A model generated the notes under the pieces. The model was not told the DNA's origin, made no database searches, and saw only the letters and a list, made by a program, of their open reading frames with translations. DNA of 24,956 nucleotides, taken from IMG/VR virus record IMGVR_UViG_3300024264_000162, positions 1 to 24,956 of that record; one strand, given 5' to 3'. This stretch comes from a virus. This document shows, piece after piece, positions 1 to 6,150 of this stretch; within the stretch, counting starts at the first letter, position 1; each line of letters opens with the position of its first letter. Position numbers and translations under genes: made by a program.

Positions 1-2
1 TC

Positions 3-176
3 TTTGATAAGTATTTTTATGTTGCCAAAGAACTTGGTGAAGGTGCTAAGGCAGAAGACATCCTTAAAATTATGGAGTCTCTTGCTGGTGTTGTTATGAA
101 GAAAAGATCTGAAACTAAAGTAGGACCTTTTGGATTTAATAAAAAACCACCGGAAGAGAACAATGATTCAGACTGA
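3..176 (+). CDS. 3' end of a conserved phage protein, partial
   Basis: The open frame runs in from the left edge (frame begins at base 3) and stops at TGA 174-176. The visible 57 residues start FDKYFYVAKELGEGAKAEDI and end in a Lys/Pro/Asn/Glu-rich tail (KKPPEENNDSD). It looks like the end of a small helical phage protein. I do not recognise a function. The next gene begins inside it at 163 with a 14-nt overlap in another frame, which supports the two being co-translated. Confidence 0.7.
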   Translation, partial: FDKYFYVAKELGEGAKAEDILKIMESLAGVVMKKRSETKVGPFGFNKKPPEENNDSD

Positions 177-417
177 TACAAAACCAGAAGTCATTATACC
201 AGAAGGTGCCGAACTAATTGATGAGTGTTTCTATGTTTGGGAAACTCGTTATGGTTTGTTTTCTTCGATGACTAAACAAGGTCGTCAAATGCTCACTGGT
301 GCTGTTAGGGATAATGTAATCATTATGACCCGATTTCATCTCAAATGTGAGCAGGATGGAACCCTAGATAATCATACAATAGTTGTTTCTGGTGGAGGAT
401 CCTATAAGGATTTGTGA
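163..417 (+). CDS. small phage protein, function unknown (84 aa)
   Basis: Begins MIQTDTKPEVIIPEGAELID and ends GGGSYKDL. I chose ATG 163 because an upstream in-frame start at 130 lies deep inside the preceding gene and would add a basic stretch unlike a natural N-terminus. No signal peptide or membrane segment is visible. The composition suggests a compact alpha/beta protein. The gene is followed by a terminator-like hairpin at 460-482, so it probably ends this transcript. Confidence 0.75.
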   Translation: MIQTDTKPEVIIPEGAELIDECFYVWETRYGLFSSMTKQGRQMLTGAVRDNVIIMTRFHLKCEQDGTLDNHTIVVSGGGSYKDL

Positions 418-459
418 TTATCTAAATAATGATGCTTAATCGTGGTTGTTTAAGCAAAC

Positions 460-482
460 AAAGGGGTCTTAGAGATCCCTTT
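460..482 (+). terminator. rho-independent-like terminator nested in a 12-bp inverted repeat
   Basis: The arms AAAGGGGTCT (460-469) and AGATCCCTTT (473-482) pair over about 10 bp with one G-T wobble and a tight TAG loop, followed by a short T/A-rich stretch. Outside it, TTAATCGTGGTT (436-447) and AACCACGATTAA (499-510) form a perfect 12-bp inverted repeat. The whole block sits between the 163-417 gene and the homing endonuclease gene, so it probably insulates the endonuclease from read-through. Confidence 0.65.
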
Positions 483-515
483 TCTAATAAATAATAATAA
501 CCACGATTAAATCAG

Positions 516-1097
516 ATGAAATACTACACTTACGCATATTTGCGTGAAGATGGAACTCCCTACTATATTGGTAAAGGAACGGGAAGAAGAATAGATAATC
601 CTAACACTCATTATTCAGGTTTGCCTCTAAAAAATAAAAGAGTATTTTTGAAACAAAACCTTACTGAAGAAGAAGCATTTAAGCACGAAAAGTATATGAT
701 TGCCATATTTGGTAGAAAGGATTTGGGCACAGGGATTTTGAGAAATTTAACTGATGGTGGAGATGGAAAATCTGGTTGGAAAATGAGTGAGGAGACGAAA
801 AAAAAGATTAGGGAATCAAATACTGGTAAGAGACATACTGATGAATCTAAGAAAAAAATGAGTAAATCTGCAAAAAATAGAACAAGTATTCATGGGATGC
901 TTGGTAAAACTCATACAAAAGAAGTTAGAGAGAAGTTAAGTAAGTTGTATAAAGGTAGACCATTTCCAGGAAATCCCTATAGTCAAAAAGGCACAACATG
1001 GTGGAACAATGGACAAATCACTAAACGTAGTGTAGAATGTCCAGGTAAACAGTTTGTTCCTGGTAGAATACCATTAGGACCATATAAAAGGAGGTGA
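516..1097 (+). CDS. GIY-YIG homing endonuclease with NUMOD3-type repeats
   Basis: 193 aa. The N-terminus carries a GIY-YIG signature (YAYL at about residues 6-9 and YYIGKG at about 16-21), then an Arg, then the metal-binding Glu region TEEEAFKHEKYM and the Asn-containing NLTDGGDG. This is the nuclease fold that makes a sequence-specific cut to spread its own gene. Residues 75-155 hold several copies of a short Lys-rich DNA-binding motif (MSEETKKKIRESNTGKRH, then GKTHTKEVREKLSKLYKGR) typical of NUMOD3. The C-terminus has WWNNG...CPGKQFVPGR, a module seen at the ends of such phage endonucleases. It is free-standing, lies between an inverted-repeat terminator and gene 1094, and ends in the GGAGGTGA that serves as the next gene's start context. 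The target is probably in the neighbouring gene or in the allele lacking the insertion. Confidence 0.9.
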   Translation: MKYYTYAYLREDGTPYYIGKGTGRRIDNPNTHYSGLPLKNKRVFLKQNLTEEEAFKHEKYMIAIFGRKDLGTGILRNLTDGGDGKSGWKMSEETKKKIRESNTGKRHTDESKKKMSKSAKNRTSIHGMLGKTHTKEVREKLSKLYKGRPFPGNPYSQKGTTWWNNGQITKRSVECPGKQFVPGRIPLGPYKRR

Positions 1098-1282
1098 TTA
1101 CCATTTATTCCGAGCTGAACTGCTTCGAAGAAGCATTAAAGCATTTTGGTACAAGAGTAGAAATCATTACTGCTATGGAAGTATCAAAACGCATTAGTCC
1201 AGATGATGCATATAAAATGATAAAAGATGAACTCAAGGAAGTAAAAAAGTGTCGTAAACAATTTAAGAAAGATGAGTGCTGA
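1094..1282 (+). CDS. small phage protein with GTG start (62 aa)
   Basis: Begins (M)ITIYSELNCFEEALKHFGTR and ends in a Lys-rich helix. The start is GTG at 1094, overlapping the TGA of the endonuclease gene (GTGA) and lying on its purine-rich GGAGG. No ATG is available in frame before codon 29. Residues 8-62 look like two or three helices. Function not recognised. The non-ATG start at the junction with a mobile gene suggests that the original translation start was rebuilt when the endonuclease arrived. Confidence 0.7.
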   Translation: MITIYSELNCFEEALKHFGTRVEIITAMEVSKRISPDDAYKMIKDELKEVKKCRKQFKKDEC

Positions 1283-1436
1283 TTCTCTTAAAGTTCATCA
1301 GAATGAAGATGGTTCATTTGATATTGAATGGGATAAAGAAGATCCTAACTGGAGTTGGTTAAATACAATGACCAGTAAAGAAATTCAATCTTTCATGGAA
1401 AAAGCAATTAAAGACGAACTTAATTCTCATGCATAA
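1272..1436 (+). CDS. small acidic phage protein (54 aa)
   Basis: Starts MSADSLKVHQNEDGSFDIEW and ends KDELNSHA. It overlaps the end of the preceding gene by 11 nt and the next gene by 8 nt, a packing that argues for real coding. The pattern (short beta hairpin with GSFDIEWD, then a PNWSWLNTM segment and a helix) is common among small cyanophage proteins of unknown role. Confidence 0.65.
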   Translation: MSADSLKVHQNEDGSFDIEWDKEDPNWSWLNTMTSKEIQSFMEKAIKDELNSHA

Positions 1437-1572
1437 AGACGTCACCAATTCTCAAAAAGACTGGGAAGATTTTTGGAACTCTCCAGAAACTTATGATGAA
1501 TGGAGTATTGATGACTTAAAAAGGGTATGGAATGAAATGGAAAAAATTGAACCACTGACAACAGAAAAATAA
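1429..1572 (+). CDS. small Trp-rich acidic phage protein (47 aa)
   Basis: Starts MHKDVTNSQKDWEDFWNSPE. It contains four Trp residues in a highly acidic helical sequence. The ATG lies inside the last codons of the previous gene, and the stop is 2 nt before the next ATG. No known domain. Confidence 0.6.
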   Translation: MHKDVTNSQKDWEDFWNSPETYDEWSIDDLKRVWNEMEKIEPLTTEK

Positions 1573-1574
1573 TT

Positions 1575-1805
1575 ATGGCACTCTCACAATCAGTCGAAGA
1601 ATCACTCAGAGAAGCAGAACAATCATTGAGGAATGCACTTGCATTTGCTGCAAGACAAGAAAGACCAATGGTTTGTAGCACTATTGCAGATATGATTGGT
1701 AAAATAGAATCAGTCATCCAAACTGATGAAATTCTCGATAAATTTGAAAATCGTAAACCCGGAGACAGTGGTATGTTTGGTTCTTGGTTCAATACCGATG
1801 AATAA
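1575..1805 (+). CDS. conserved small cyanophage protein (76 aa)
   Basis: Starts MALSQSVEESLREAEQSLRN. Residues 1-45 are strongly amphipathic helix (SVEESLREAEQSLRNALAFAARQERPMV), followed by another helix (IADMIGKIESVIQTDEILDK) and a Gly/Ser tail. The pattern matches a small helical protein I recall from several T4-like cyanophages, with no assigned function. Translationally coupled (2 nt) to the gene before it. Confidence 0.75.
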   Translation: MALSQSVEESLREAEQSLRNALAFAARQERPMVCSTIADMIGKIESVIQTDEILDKFENRKPGDSGMFGSWFNTDE

Positions 1806-1841
1806 ATCTGAATAAAATCTTAAATTTATAGATACTATTGA

Positions 1842-1857
1842 ATTCTAATGTTAGAAT
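1842..1857. repeat. 7-bp palindrome in an intergenic spacer
   Basis: ATTCTAA (1842-1848) and TTAGAAT (1851-1857) are exact inverted copies separated by TG. They lie in the 74-nt AT-rich spacer before the 1880 gene. With a 2-nt centre it is more likely a protein-binding site than an RNA hairpin. Just upstream, TTTATAGATACTATTG (1825-1840) recurs with one extra base at 11382-11398. Confidence 0.4.
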
Positions 1858-1879
1858 ATCAACACTTCACAAGAAATCT

Positions 1880-2035
1880 ATGACTTTACCAAAAAACGGC
1901 AGGAAATTGACCGAAAATGAAGAAAAAAGCATGAAAATTGCTCTACAAGAAGTAGGTATTCGTGCAATTCACCCCGAAAGAATGGAAGCTCTTGCCGATT
2001 ATTTGGTAGAAAAGGCAAAGAATCAAAATAAATAA
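1880..2035 (+). CDS. small basic phage protein (51 aa)
   Basis: Starts MTLPKNGRKLTENEEKSMKI and ends VEKAKNQNK. ATG 1880 is preferred over an in-frame TTG at 1838 because the extra 14 codons would cover the palindromic spacer. It has two predicted helices with the segment RAIHPERMEALADYLVEKA. Function unknown. Confidence 0.65.
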   Translation: MTLPKNGRKLTENEEKSMKIALQEVGIRAIHPERMEALADYLVEKAKNQNK

Positions 2036-2056
2036 AAACAGAAAAACGATAACACA

Positions 2057-2284
2057 ATGAAAGATATCGAAACTCACATCGCAAAGGACAAAGAAATCCT
2101 TGAAAATCCAACAATTTCTCCACAACAAAGGAGACATATTGAAGGTGAACTACATGAATTGGAAGATTATGTAGAACATCACAAGGCAGAGATTGAGGCA
2201 GGTGATCATCATGATCCCTCACCACTAGAACTATTTTGTGATGCTAACCCATCAGAACCCGAATGTCTAGTTTATGAAGACTGA
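2057..2284 (+). CDS. cp12: CP12-like Calvin cycle regulator
   Basis: 75 aa. The C-terminal block LELFCDANPSEPECLVYED (57-75) has the CP12 signature: two cysteines spaced C-x8-C (Cys61, Cys70) around a Pro, then an aromatic/acidic end that inserts into GAPDH. The middle (ELHELEDYVEHHKAEIEAG, 31-49) is the helical part. Host CP12 locks GAPDH and phosphoribulokinase into an inactive complex; cyanophage copies are thought to shut down carbon fixation so that NADPH and pentoses go to phage nucleotide synthesis. The N-terminal cysteine pair of plant and host CP12 is absent, so only the GAPDH-binding half can be redox controlled here. A strong terminator follows immediately. Confidence 0.88.
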   Translation: MKDIETHIAKDKEILENPTISPQQRRHIEGELHELEDYVEHHKAEIEAGDHHDPSPLELFCDANPSEPECLVYED

Positions 2285-2300
2285 TTGGGACAGTTTGAGA

Positions 2301-2343
2301 AGTGTCACACTGACCCTTACAGGGTCTTTTTTTATTGTATAAT
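2301..2343 (+). promoter_or_regulatory. promoter module A: AGTGTCACA + stem-loop + TATAAT
   Basis: The upstream element AGTGTCACA (2301-2309) lies 37 nt before the -10 TATAAT (2338-2343), with the terminator stem-loop between them. There is no good -35 hexamer at normal spacing. Same layout as the modules at 4093, 4599, 7630 and 12187-15718. It drives the methyltransferase-like gene whose ATG is at 2363. Confidence 0.7.
2312..2333 (+). terminator. rho-independent terminator after cp12
   Basis: GACCC (2312-2316), loop TTACA, GGGTC (2322-2326), then seven T residues (2327-2333). This is a textbook intrinsic terminator 28 nt after the cp12 stop. It is also the stem-loop part of the promoter that follows: the -10 TATAAT starts only 4 nt after the T-run, so termination of one unit and initiation of the next share the same 43 bases. 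Confidence 0.9.
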
Positions 2344-2362
2344 TGTAGAAAGAAATTTTGTA

Positions 2363-3736
2363 ATGTCTAACGCACTGGTTGATGTAATTCGTGAGAATGA
2401 ACCTTTTTATTCTGATGTGACTATGACTGAGAAAAAGAATCGAATCTATTGTCACCAATTTGAAAGTTGGATTGAACTAATTGCTCTTGGTTTGAGGGAC
2501 TTTTGTTTTTATATTGGTCAAACTGAAGCAGGTAGGGGATGGAAGGTTGTAGGTGAAAAACTGATTCGATTTTATGATGGTGATTATTCCAAATGTCCAG
2601 ACAAACCTAAACTTTATCGTTATTGGGATGTGCATCCAGATCTTAAAGACCATGAGATTAGGGAAGTTATGCGAAAATATGGTTTTATTAAAAATCCTTA
2701 TGGTGGATCTCCAGAGCTAGTATCTAATGCTAATATTAAGGATCTTGACACAGCACTCTTTATTCTTGGTAATGAGATTCAGAAATTGAATGATTATTAC
2801 TATAACTTTGAGAAGATGTTTGGCATTAGTCCTAGCATAGAGCAGAAGAAGGCAAAGAAACGTGAGGAGGATATGTTTCGCATCCCACAACGTTTTGCAG
2901 TATATGATATGTGCGATCAGTTGCAACATTTGCCGAAAGATGCTATGATTTATATTCCAAAGGATGCTTATGGTCGGTTCTGTGACTACCTTGTTCAGCA
3001 AGGTTTCAGTAACATATATACTGAAAAAGACTATGAGTATTTCTATGGATGTAAAGAACTGTTGGGGAATAAATTTGATGACATCAATCTTATTACCGAA
3101 GAAGAGTTTTTTGATATGAAGAAAAAGTTTGATGTAGTTATTGGTAACTATCCTTACGGTAATGGTGGTAATCTTGCTATCGATTTTCTGGCAAAGTCTT
3201 CTGAAACACTGAAAGATGATGGTATGATTCTTCAGATTGTGCCTATTTCTTTGAGAAAGAATGGTAGTCAGAACAAGATTATCAAACGTAATCCATATCT
3301 TGAGTGTGTGAGTGACGTTGACTGTGAGAAGGGCACTTTCCCTGTTGGTATTCATGCTGCTATTCAAGAGTGGCGTATTGGTGATAATCATAGGCAGAAA
3401 ATTGAGATTATTACTAATCACCCAGACTTTGATTTCCTTGATTATAAGGATGTCGTGACTGGTAAAGTGCGGGTAGATCTTGTTATTATTCGATCTGGCA
3501 ATGCTGGTAGAATGATTAGGTCTGAGTTTGAAAAGTATCTGCCTAAGAAAGGTGAACAACTTGATCATTTCTTTATACAGGCAAAGAATGAAAATGTAGT
3601 AGAAACTTTGATATCATTGGAGGAAGAACTTGTTAGAATTGGCGCAAACACAAATGGAAGAAACCACGTCTCAAAAGGTGAAATCATCGAAGAATACCAA
3701 AAACAAACACAATCAGGAGGTGGGATCTTCGATTGA
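2363..3736 (+). CDS. adenine-methyltransferase-like protein, motif IV part (NYPY)
   Basis: 457 aa from ATG 2363. I chose this start because the upstream in-frame codons run through the terminator and promoter. Residues 256-266 read FDVVIGNYPYG, the catalytic motif IV of N6-adenine methyltransferases with Tyr replacing the first Pro of NPPY. The following KDDGMILQIVPISLR (284-298) fits the next core strands, and 300-420 may be a target-recognition region. A degenerate motif-I-like stretch (MIYIPKDAYGRFCDYL, 195-210) precedes the catalytic motif but lacks the usual glycines. The C-terminus overlaps the next gene, which has a perfect motif I. The two could form one enzyme; alternatively this is an Eco57I/EcoRI-type methylase with a diverged cofactor site. 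Confidence 0.7.
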   Translation: MSNALVDVIRENEPFYSDVTMTEKKNRIYCHQFESWIELIALGLRDFCFYIGQTEAGRGWKVVGEKLIRFYDGDYSKCPDKPKLYRYWDVHPDLKDHEIREVMRKYGFIKNPYGGSPELVSNANIKDLDTALFILGNEIQKLNDYYYNFEKMFGISPSIEQKKAKKREEDMFRIPQRFAVYDMCDQLQHLPKDAMIYIPKDAYGRFCDYLVQQGFSNIYTEKDYEYFYGCKELLGNKFDDINLITEEEFFDMKKKFDVVIGNYPYGNGGNLAIDFLAKSSETLKDDGMILQIVPISLRKNGSQNKIIKRNPYLECVSDVDCEKGTFPVGIHAAIQEWRIGDNHRQKIEIITNHPDFDFLDYKDVVTGKVRVDLVIIRSGNAGRMIRSEFEKYLPKKGEQLDHFFIQAKNENVVETLISLEEELVRIGANTNGRNHVSKGEIIEEYQKQTQSGGGIFD

Positions 3737-4094
3737 GAGATCTGATGAACGCATCAAAGTTACTCAAGAAGTATTCACACCGATTGAAGTATGTCGTCAA
3801 ATGGTAAATAGTCTGCCAGAAGAAAGACTGAAGAACCCAGAGTCTACATTTCTTGATAATTCTGCTGGTTCTGGTAATTTTATGATTGCTCTGCGTGATA
3901 AACTGATTGAATATCACGATCATGATCACATCATCAACAACATGCTCTATGCCGTTGAGCTTATGGAAGACAATCATGCTGAAATGTGTCAACGTCTGGG
4001 GGTATCTGTCGATCACCCGCACTACATTTGCTACGATGCTCTAAAATATGATTACAGTTTCGGTGAAGCACAGGGAGTAGAACAGTTCTTTTAG
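3654..4094 (+). CDS. N6-adenine methyltransferase, cofactor-binding half
   Basis: 146 aa. RIKVTQEVFTPIEVCRQMV (33-51) is motif X, FLDNSAGSGNF (67-76) is motif I for S-adenosylmethionine, VELMEDN (101-107) is motif II and ICYDALKYDYSF (125-136) is the motif III region. The protein ends before any catalytic NPPY motif. It overlaps the upstream gene by 83 nt in another frame. ATG 3654 is the first plausible start; GTG 3720 just after AGGAGG is an alternative that would trim a polar Lys/Asn-rich leader. Similar short N-6 methylase proteins occur in marine T4-like phages. Its partner for catalysis is probably the upstream protein. Confidence 0.75.
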   Translation: MEETTSQKVKSSKNTKNKHNQEVGSSIERSDERIKVTQEVFTPIEVCRQMVNSLPEERLKNPESTFLDNSAGSGNFMIALRDKLIEYHDHDHIINNMLYAVELMEDNHAEMCQRLGVSVDHPHYICYDALKYDYSFGEAQGVEQFF

Positions 4095-4136
4095 TGGCAC
4101 ACAGCATCTTGAAACCCTCTTAGGATGCTCTATAAT
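4093..4136 (+). promoter_or_regulatory. promoter module B
   Basis: AGTGGCACA (4093-4101), stem AGCATCTTGA/TTAGGATGCT (4103-4112 / 4120-4129; two wobble pairs, loop AACCCTC), then TATAAT at 4131-4136. TTGAAA inside the left arm could serve as a -35 with a 16-nt spacer. The leader continues GTAATCAAGCAAAGG before ATG 4162. Starts directly at the stop of the preceding gene. Confidence 0.75.
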
Positions 4137-4161
4137 ATAGAGGTAATCAAGCAAAGGCACC

Positions 4162-4584
4162 ATGGGCACCCGCAGCAGAATTGGCATCCAACTTCAAGAT
4201 GAGAGCATCGTTTCTGTCTACTGCCATTATGATGGTTATCCTGCGTTCAATGGTCGTGTCCTGCGTGACAACTATGATACCGTTGAGAAAGTAAAAGAAC
4301 TGATTGACGGTGGTAATATGTCCTGCACCTGGACTAATGTCGGTTGGGGTAAAGAAACTCTGCCTGAGACTGGTGCTCTATATTATACTTCCCGTGGCGA
4401 ATCTCTTGAAGATAACGCACCACGTATCGATAGAGATATGGAAGAGTTTTTCTCTGATGGTGAAGAATACTCCTATATCTTCCGTAATGGTAACTGGTTT
4501 GCCTATGACATGCATCAGTTTGAAGATATGGTAGCACCAGAACCTGTGGAAATCCCTGCTGGAGAATTGGCAGTGGGGTGGTAA
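4162..4584 (+). CDS. conserved cyanophage protein, MGTRSRIGIQL family
   Basis: 140 aa. Opens MGTRSRIGIQLQDESIVSVY and continues CHYDGYPAFNGRVL, an N-terminus I recall as widely conserved in T4-like cyanophages and other marine phages, without a known activity. The middle is rich in aromatic and Gly residues (WTNVGWG, YYTSRGES), followed by an acidic segment and IFRNGNWFAYDM. No signal peptide or membrane segment. It has its own promoter (module B) and is followed directly by module C, so it is probably a monocistronic early gene. Confidence 0.85.
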   Translation: MGTRSRIGIQLQDESIVSVYCHYDGYPAFNGRVLRDNYDTVEKVKELIDGGNMSCTWTNVGWGKETLPETGALYYTSRGESLEDNAPRIDRDMEEFFSDGEEYSYIFRNGNWFAYDMHQFEDMVAPEPVEIPAGELAVGW

Positions 4585-4598
4585 GTTACAGTCTAAGA

Positions 4599-4642
4599 AG
4601 TGTCACACAGCACCCTGAAACCCTCTCAGGATGCTCTATAAT
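4599..4642 (+). promoter_or_regulatory. promoter module C
   Basis: AGTGTCACA (4599-4607), stem-loop AGCACCCTGA/TCAGGATGCT with loop AACCCTC, TATAAT at 4637-4642. Spacing from element to -10 is 38 nt, as in B and F. Compared with module F, one stem position changes T-G to C-G, so pairing is kept. Drives the gene at 4666. Confidence 0.78.
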
Positions 4643-4665
4643 ACATTCATACAAGGGAAACCACC

Positions 4666-5037
4666 ATGACTGCCACCTTCACCGACTACGTTGCTCAGAA
4701 AGATGCTCAGAACCTCATTCAACTGAATATCACTAAGTATAGTATGATGCTTTGTGATGCACTGCAACAGTCTCATCAACGTCAGTATCCAAATAGTGGT
4801 CGCAACTATTCTTATGCACTGATTTCAGGTCGTAAGTATCACAAAGTGATGCAGTGTATAGATGGTCAGACTGAATCAGTTCATGCCTTTATTGATAAGA
4901 AGACTGGTTCCGTATACAAAGCAGCATCAATCAAAGCACCTGCTAAGGGTGAGAGATATAATCTCTTATTGATCAAAGATCGTGAATGGTTATTTGAAAA
5001 TGCTGATTTTTGCGGATCGTATCTTTATGTTCGCTGA
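4666..5037 (+). CDS. conserved marine-phage protein (123 aa)
   Basis: Starts MTATFTDYVAQKDAQNLIQL. The core reads GRKYHKVMQ...SVHAFIDKKTGSVYKAASIKAPAKGERYNLL, a motif I recall from many marine podo- and myoviruses (VHAFVDKxTGxVYKPASWKAPAKGVRYNLL), also of unknown function. The C-terminus DFCGSYLYVR is also typical. First gene of a run of overlapping small genes (4666-5879) under promoter module C. Confidence 0.85.
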   Translation: MTATFTDYVAQKDAQNLIQLNITKYSMMLCDALQQSHQRQYPNSGRNYSYALISGRKYHKVMQCIDGQTESVHAFIDKKTGSVYKAASIKAPAKGERYNLLLIKDREWLFENADFCGSYLYVR

Positions 5038-5039
5038 TT

Positions 5040-5240
5040 ATGGATTACACCAAAGCACAACTGGTTGATGCACTTGTGGCAGAGTGGGACTATCTCTGCC
5101 ATGATGATTATGACCCAGAAGATCTAACATCGGAAGAATATCGTAAGGAGATGGAAGAACTTACAATCGAACAATTGATTGAAGAAACATCAACTGACGA
5201 AATTTACACTCTTGACGAATTTATGGAGAATTGGGTATGA
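5040..5240 (+). CDS. small acidic phage protein (66 aa)
   Basis: Starts MDYTKAQLVDALVAEWDYLC. About one third of the residues are Asp or Glu, mostly in helices (EEYRKEMEELTIEQLIEE). ATG 5040 lies 2 nt after the previous stop; an earlier in-frame ATG at 5010 lies inside the previous gene and is rejected. Function unknown; very acidic small early proteins in phages often bind host DNA-binding proteins, but nothing here shows that. Confidence 0.75.
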   Translation: MDYTKAQLVDALVAEWDYLCHDDYDPEDLTSEEYRKEMEELTIEQLIEETSTDEIYTLDEFMENWV

Positions 5241-5395
5241 AAGTATCATGTGATCGATGGATTGTCTCATGGAAACGTGAGAAGAAAAATGGTTACACTT
5301 CAACTCAGGAGGTTGTAGTTTATGGAATTGAAAATGTCAAGCACGTCATTGACACAATGGTTCCGAATGATGAATGGAGTGTAAAACCGGCATGA
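5237..5395 (+). CDS. small phage protein (52 aa)
   Basis: Starts MKVSCDRWIVSWKREKKNGY; overlaps the previous stop (ATGA). A beta-rich pattern (WIVSWKREKK..STQEVVVYGIENVKHVIDTM) followed by NDEWSVKPA. No recognised family. Confidence 0.65.
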   Translation: MKVSCDRWIVSWKREKKNGYTSTQEVVVYGIENVKHVIDTMVPNDEWSVKPA

Positions 5396-5535
5396 CATCT
5401 AAAGAAAAACTTTTATTCATCTCATCTTTCATTGTCTTTATGAACTGGGGAACCAGATTATGCATTCTACTATTTTCCATTCAGGATACGGTTATTCTAA
5501 GATCATCTGTGAGGATGTTACCTCTTGGTTTTTGA
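5392..5535 (+). CDS. possible small membrane protein (47 aa), weak call
   Basis: Starts MTSKEKLLFISSFIVFMNWG; ATGA overlap with the previous gene. Residues 7-29 are hydrophobic enough for one membrane span. It overlaps the start of the next gene by 76 nt in another frame, so either only the first half matters or the frame is fortuitous. Two other small membrane peptides in the window (7885, 16091) are placed the same way. Confidence 0.35.
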   Translation: MTSKEKLLFISSFIVFMNWGTRLCILLFSIQDTVILRSSVRMLPLGF

Positions 5536-5879
5536 ATGAATACTTTCCACGACATAAAATTGATGTGGATATTATTCATAAAGGACTGAAACGTGATGGT
5601 GTTGTTGGGTATTGTGATGTGATCGGTGGATATTATCGACCAAGGCATTTTCTGATTGAACTTCAGGCACGTATGTCTGAGGAAATGTATATAAAAACTC
5701 TTTTTCATGAACTGACCCATCTGGCACAGTGGGTAGGTGGTTCTCTGCGGTTTCATCATGGAAAAATGTGTTATTCTCAAGAACCGGTCGAAAATTATGA
5801 TTATTGGGATCAACCACATGAAATTGAGGCACGGGAGGAAGAAGTAAGGCTATATGATCGGTGGTTAAATGAGAAATAG
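5460..5879 (+). CDS. zincin-like metallopeptidase domain protein (HELTH)
   Basis: 139 aa. LFHELTHLAQW (81-91) has the HExxH zinc motif with His83, Glu84 and His87, and the later PHEIEAREEE (119-128) supplies a plausible third ligand Glu, the arrangement of small SprT/minigluzincin-like peptidases. Before the motif, RPRHFLIELQARMSEEMYIKT fits the strand and helix leading into the active site. No signal peptide, so it would act in the cytoplasm, cleaving an unknown substrate. Only the motif supports enzyme activity. The gene ends directly at promoter module D. Confidence 0.75.
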   Translation: MHSTIFHSGYGYSKIICEDVTSWFLNEYFPRHKIDVDIIHKGLKRDGVVGYCDVIGGYYRPRHFLIELQARMSEEMYIKTLFHELTHLAQWVGGSLRFHHGKMCYSQEPVENYDYWDQPHEIEAREEEVRLYDRWLNEK

Positions 5880-5881
5880 AG

Positions 5882-5940
5882 TGTGCCAGTTGATTGAACT
5901 GTCCACTGACCTCCACAGGGTTTCCTGACCCTGCTATAAT
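5882..5940 (+). promoter_or_regulatory. promoter module D
   Basis: TATAAT at 5935-5940, directly preceded by a perfect 6-bp stem CAGGGT/ACCCTG. ACTGTCCACTGACC (from 5898) occupies the place of the AGTGTCACA element, 37 nt upstream of the -10. The leader is ACAAAGTAATCAAGGGAAC. The first 18 bases from 5882 (TGTGCCAGTTGATTGAAC) are identical to 7286-7303, where they are the end of the Dam-like gene. Confidence 0.72.
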
Positions 5941-5965
5941 AACAAAGTAATCAAGGGAACGACTC

Positions 5966-6148
5966 ATGACCACCTTCGACTTTGAAACCGAGTACCACTG
6001 GGGTGCTCTCATGGTCAAACTGGTTCCCATGTTTGCCATGGATGTTTACAAAGCATCCGATGATGAGTTAGTATGGGTCTTTGATGTGAACAACCCCAAA
6101 GATGGTTATCATGTCCCTGCTCGCAATCTTTCTACTTATTCTTATTGA
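5966..6148 (+). CDS. small phage protein (60 aa)
   Basis: Starts MTTFDFETEYHWGALMVKLV. Beta-type pattern with DDELVWVFDVNNPKDGYHVPARNLS, resembling a small SH3-like or dUTPase-size fold but not assignable. First gene after promoter D and directly upstream of the MutH-like gene, with which it is probably co-transcribed (stop 6146-6148, next ATG 6151). Confidence 0.75.
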   Translation: MTTFDFETEYHWGALMVKLVPMFAMDVYKASDDELVWVFDVNNPKDGYHVPARNLSTYSY

Positions 6149-6150
6149 TT

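Noticed and set aside
2717-3568. Long open frame on the minus strand (283 aa)
   Set aside because: It is the antisense of the methyltransferase-like gene, has no plausible start signal, and its Ile/Asn-rich, low-complexity product resembles no protein.
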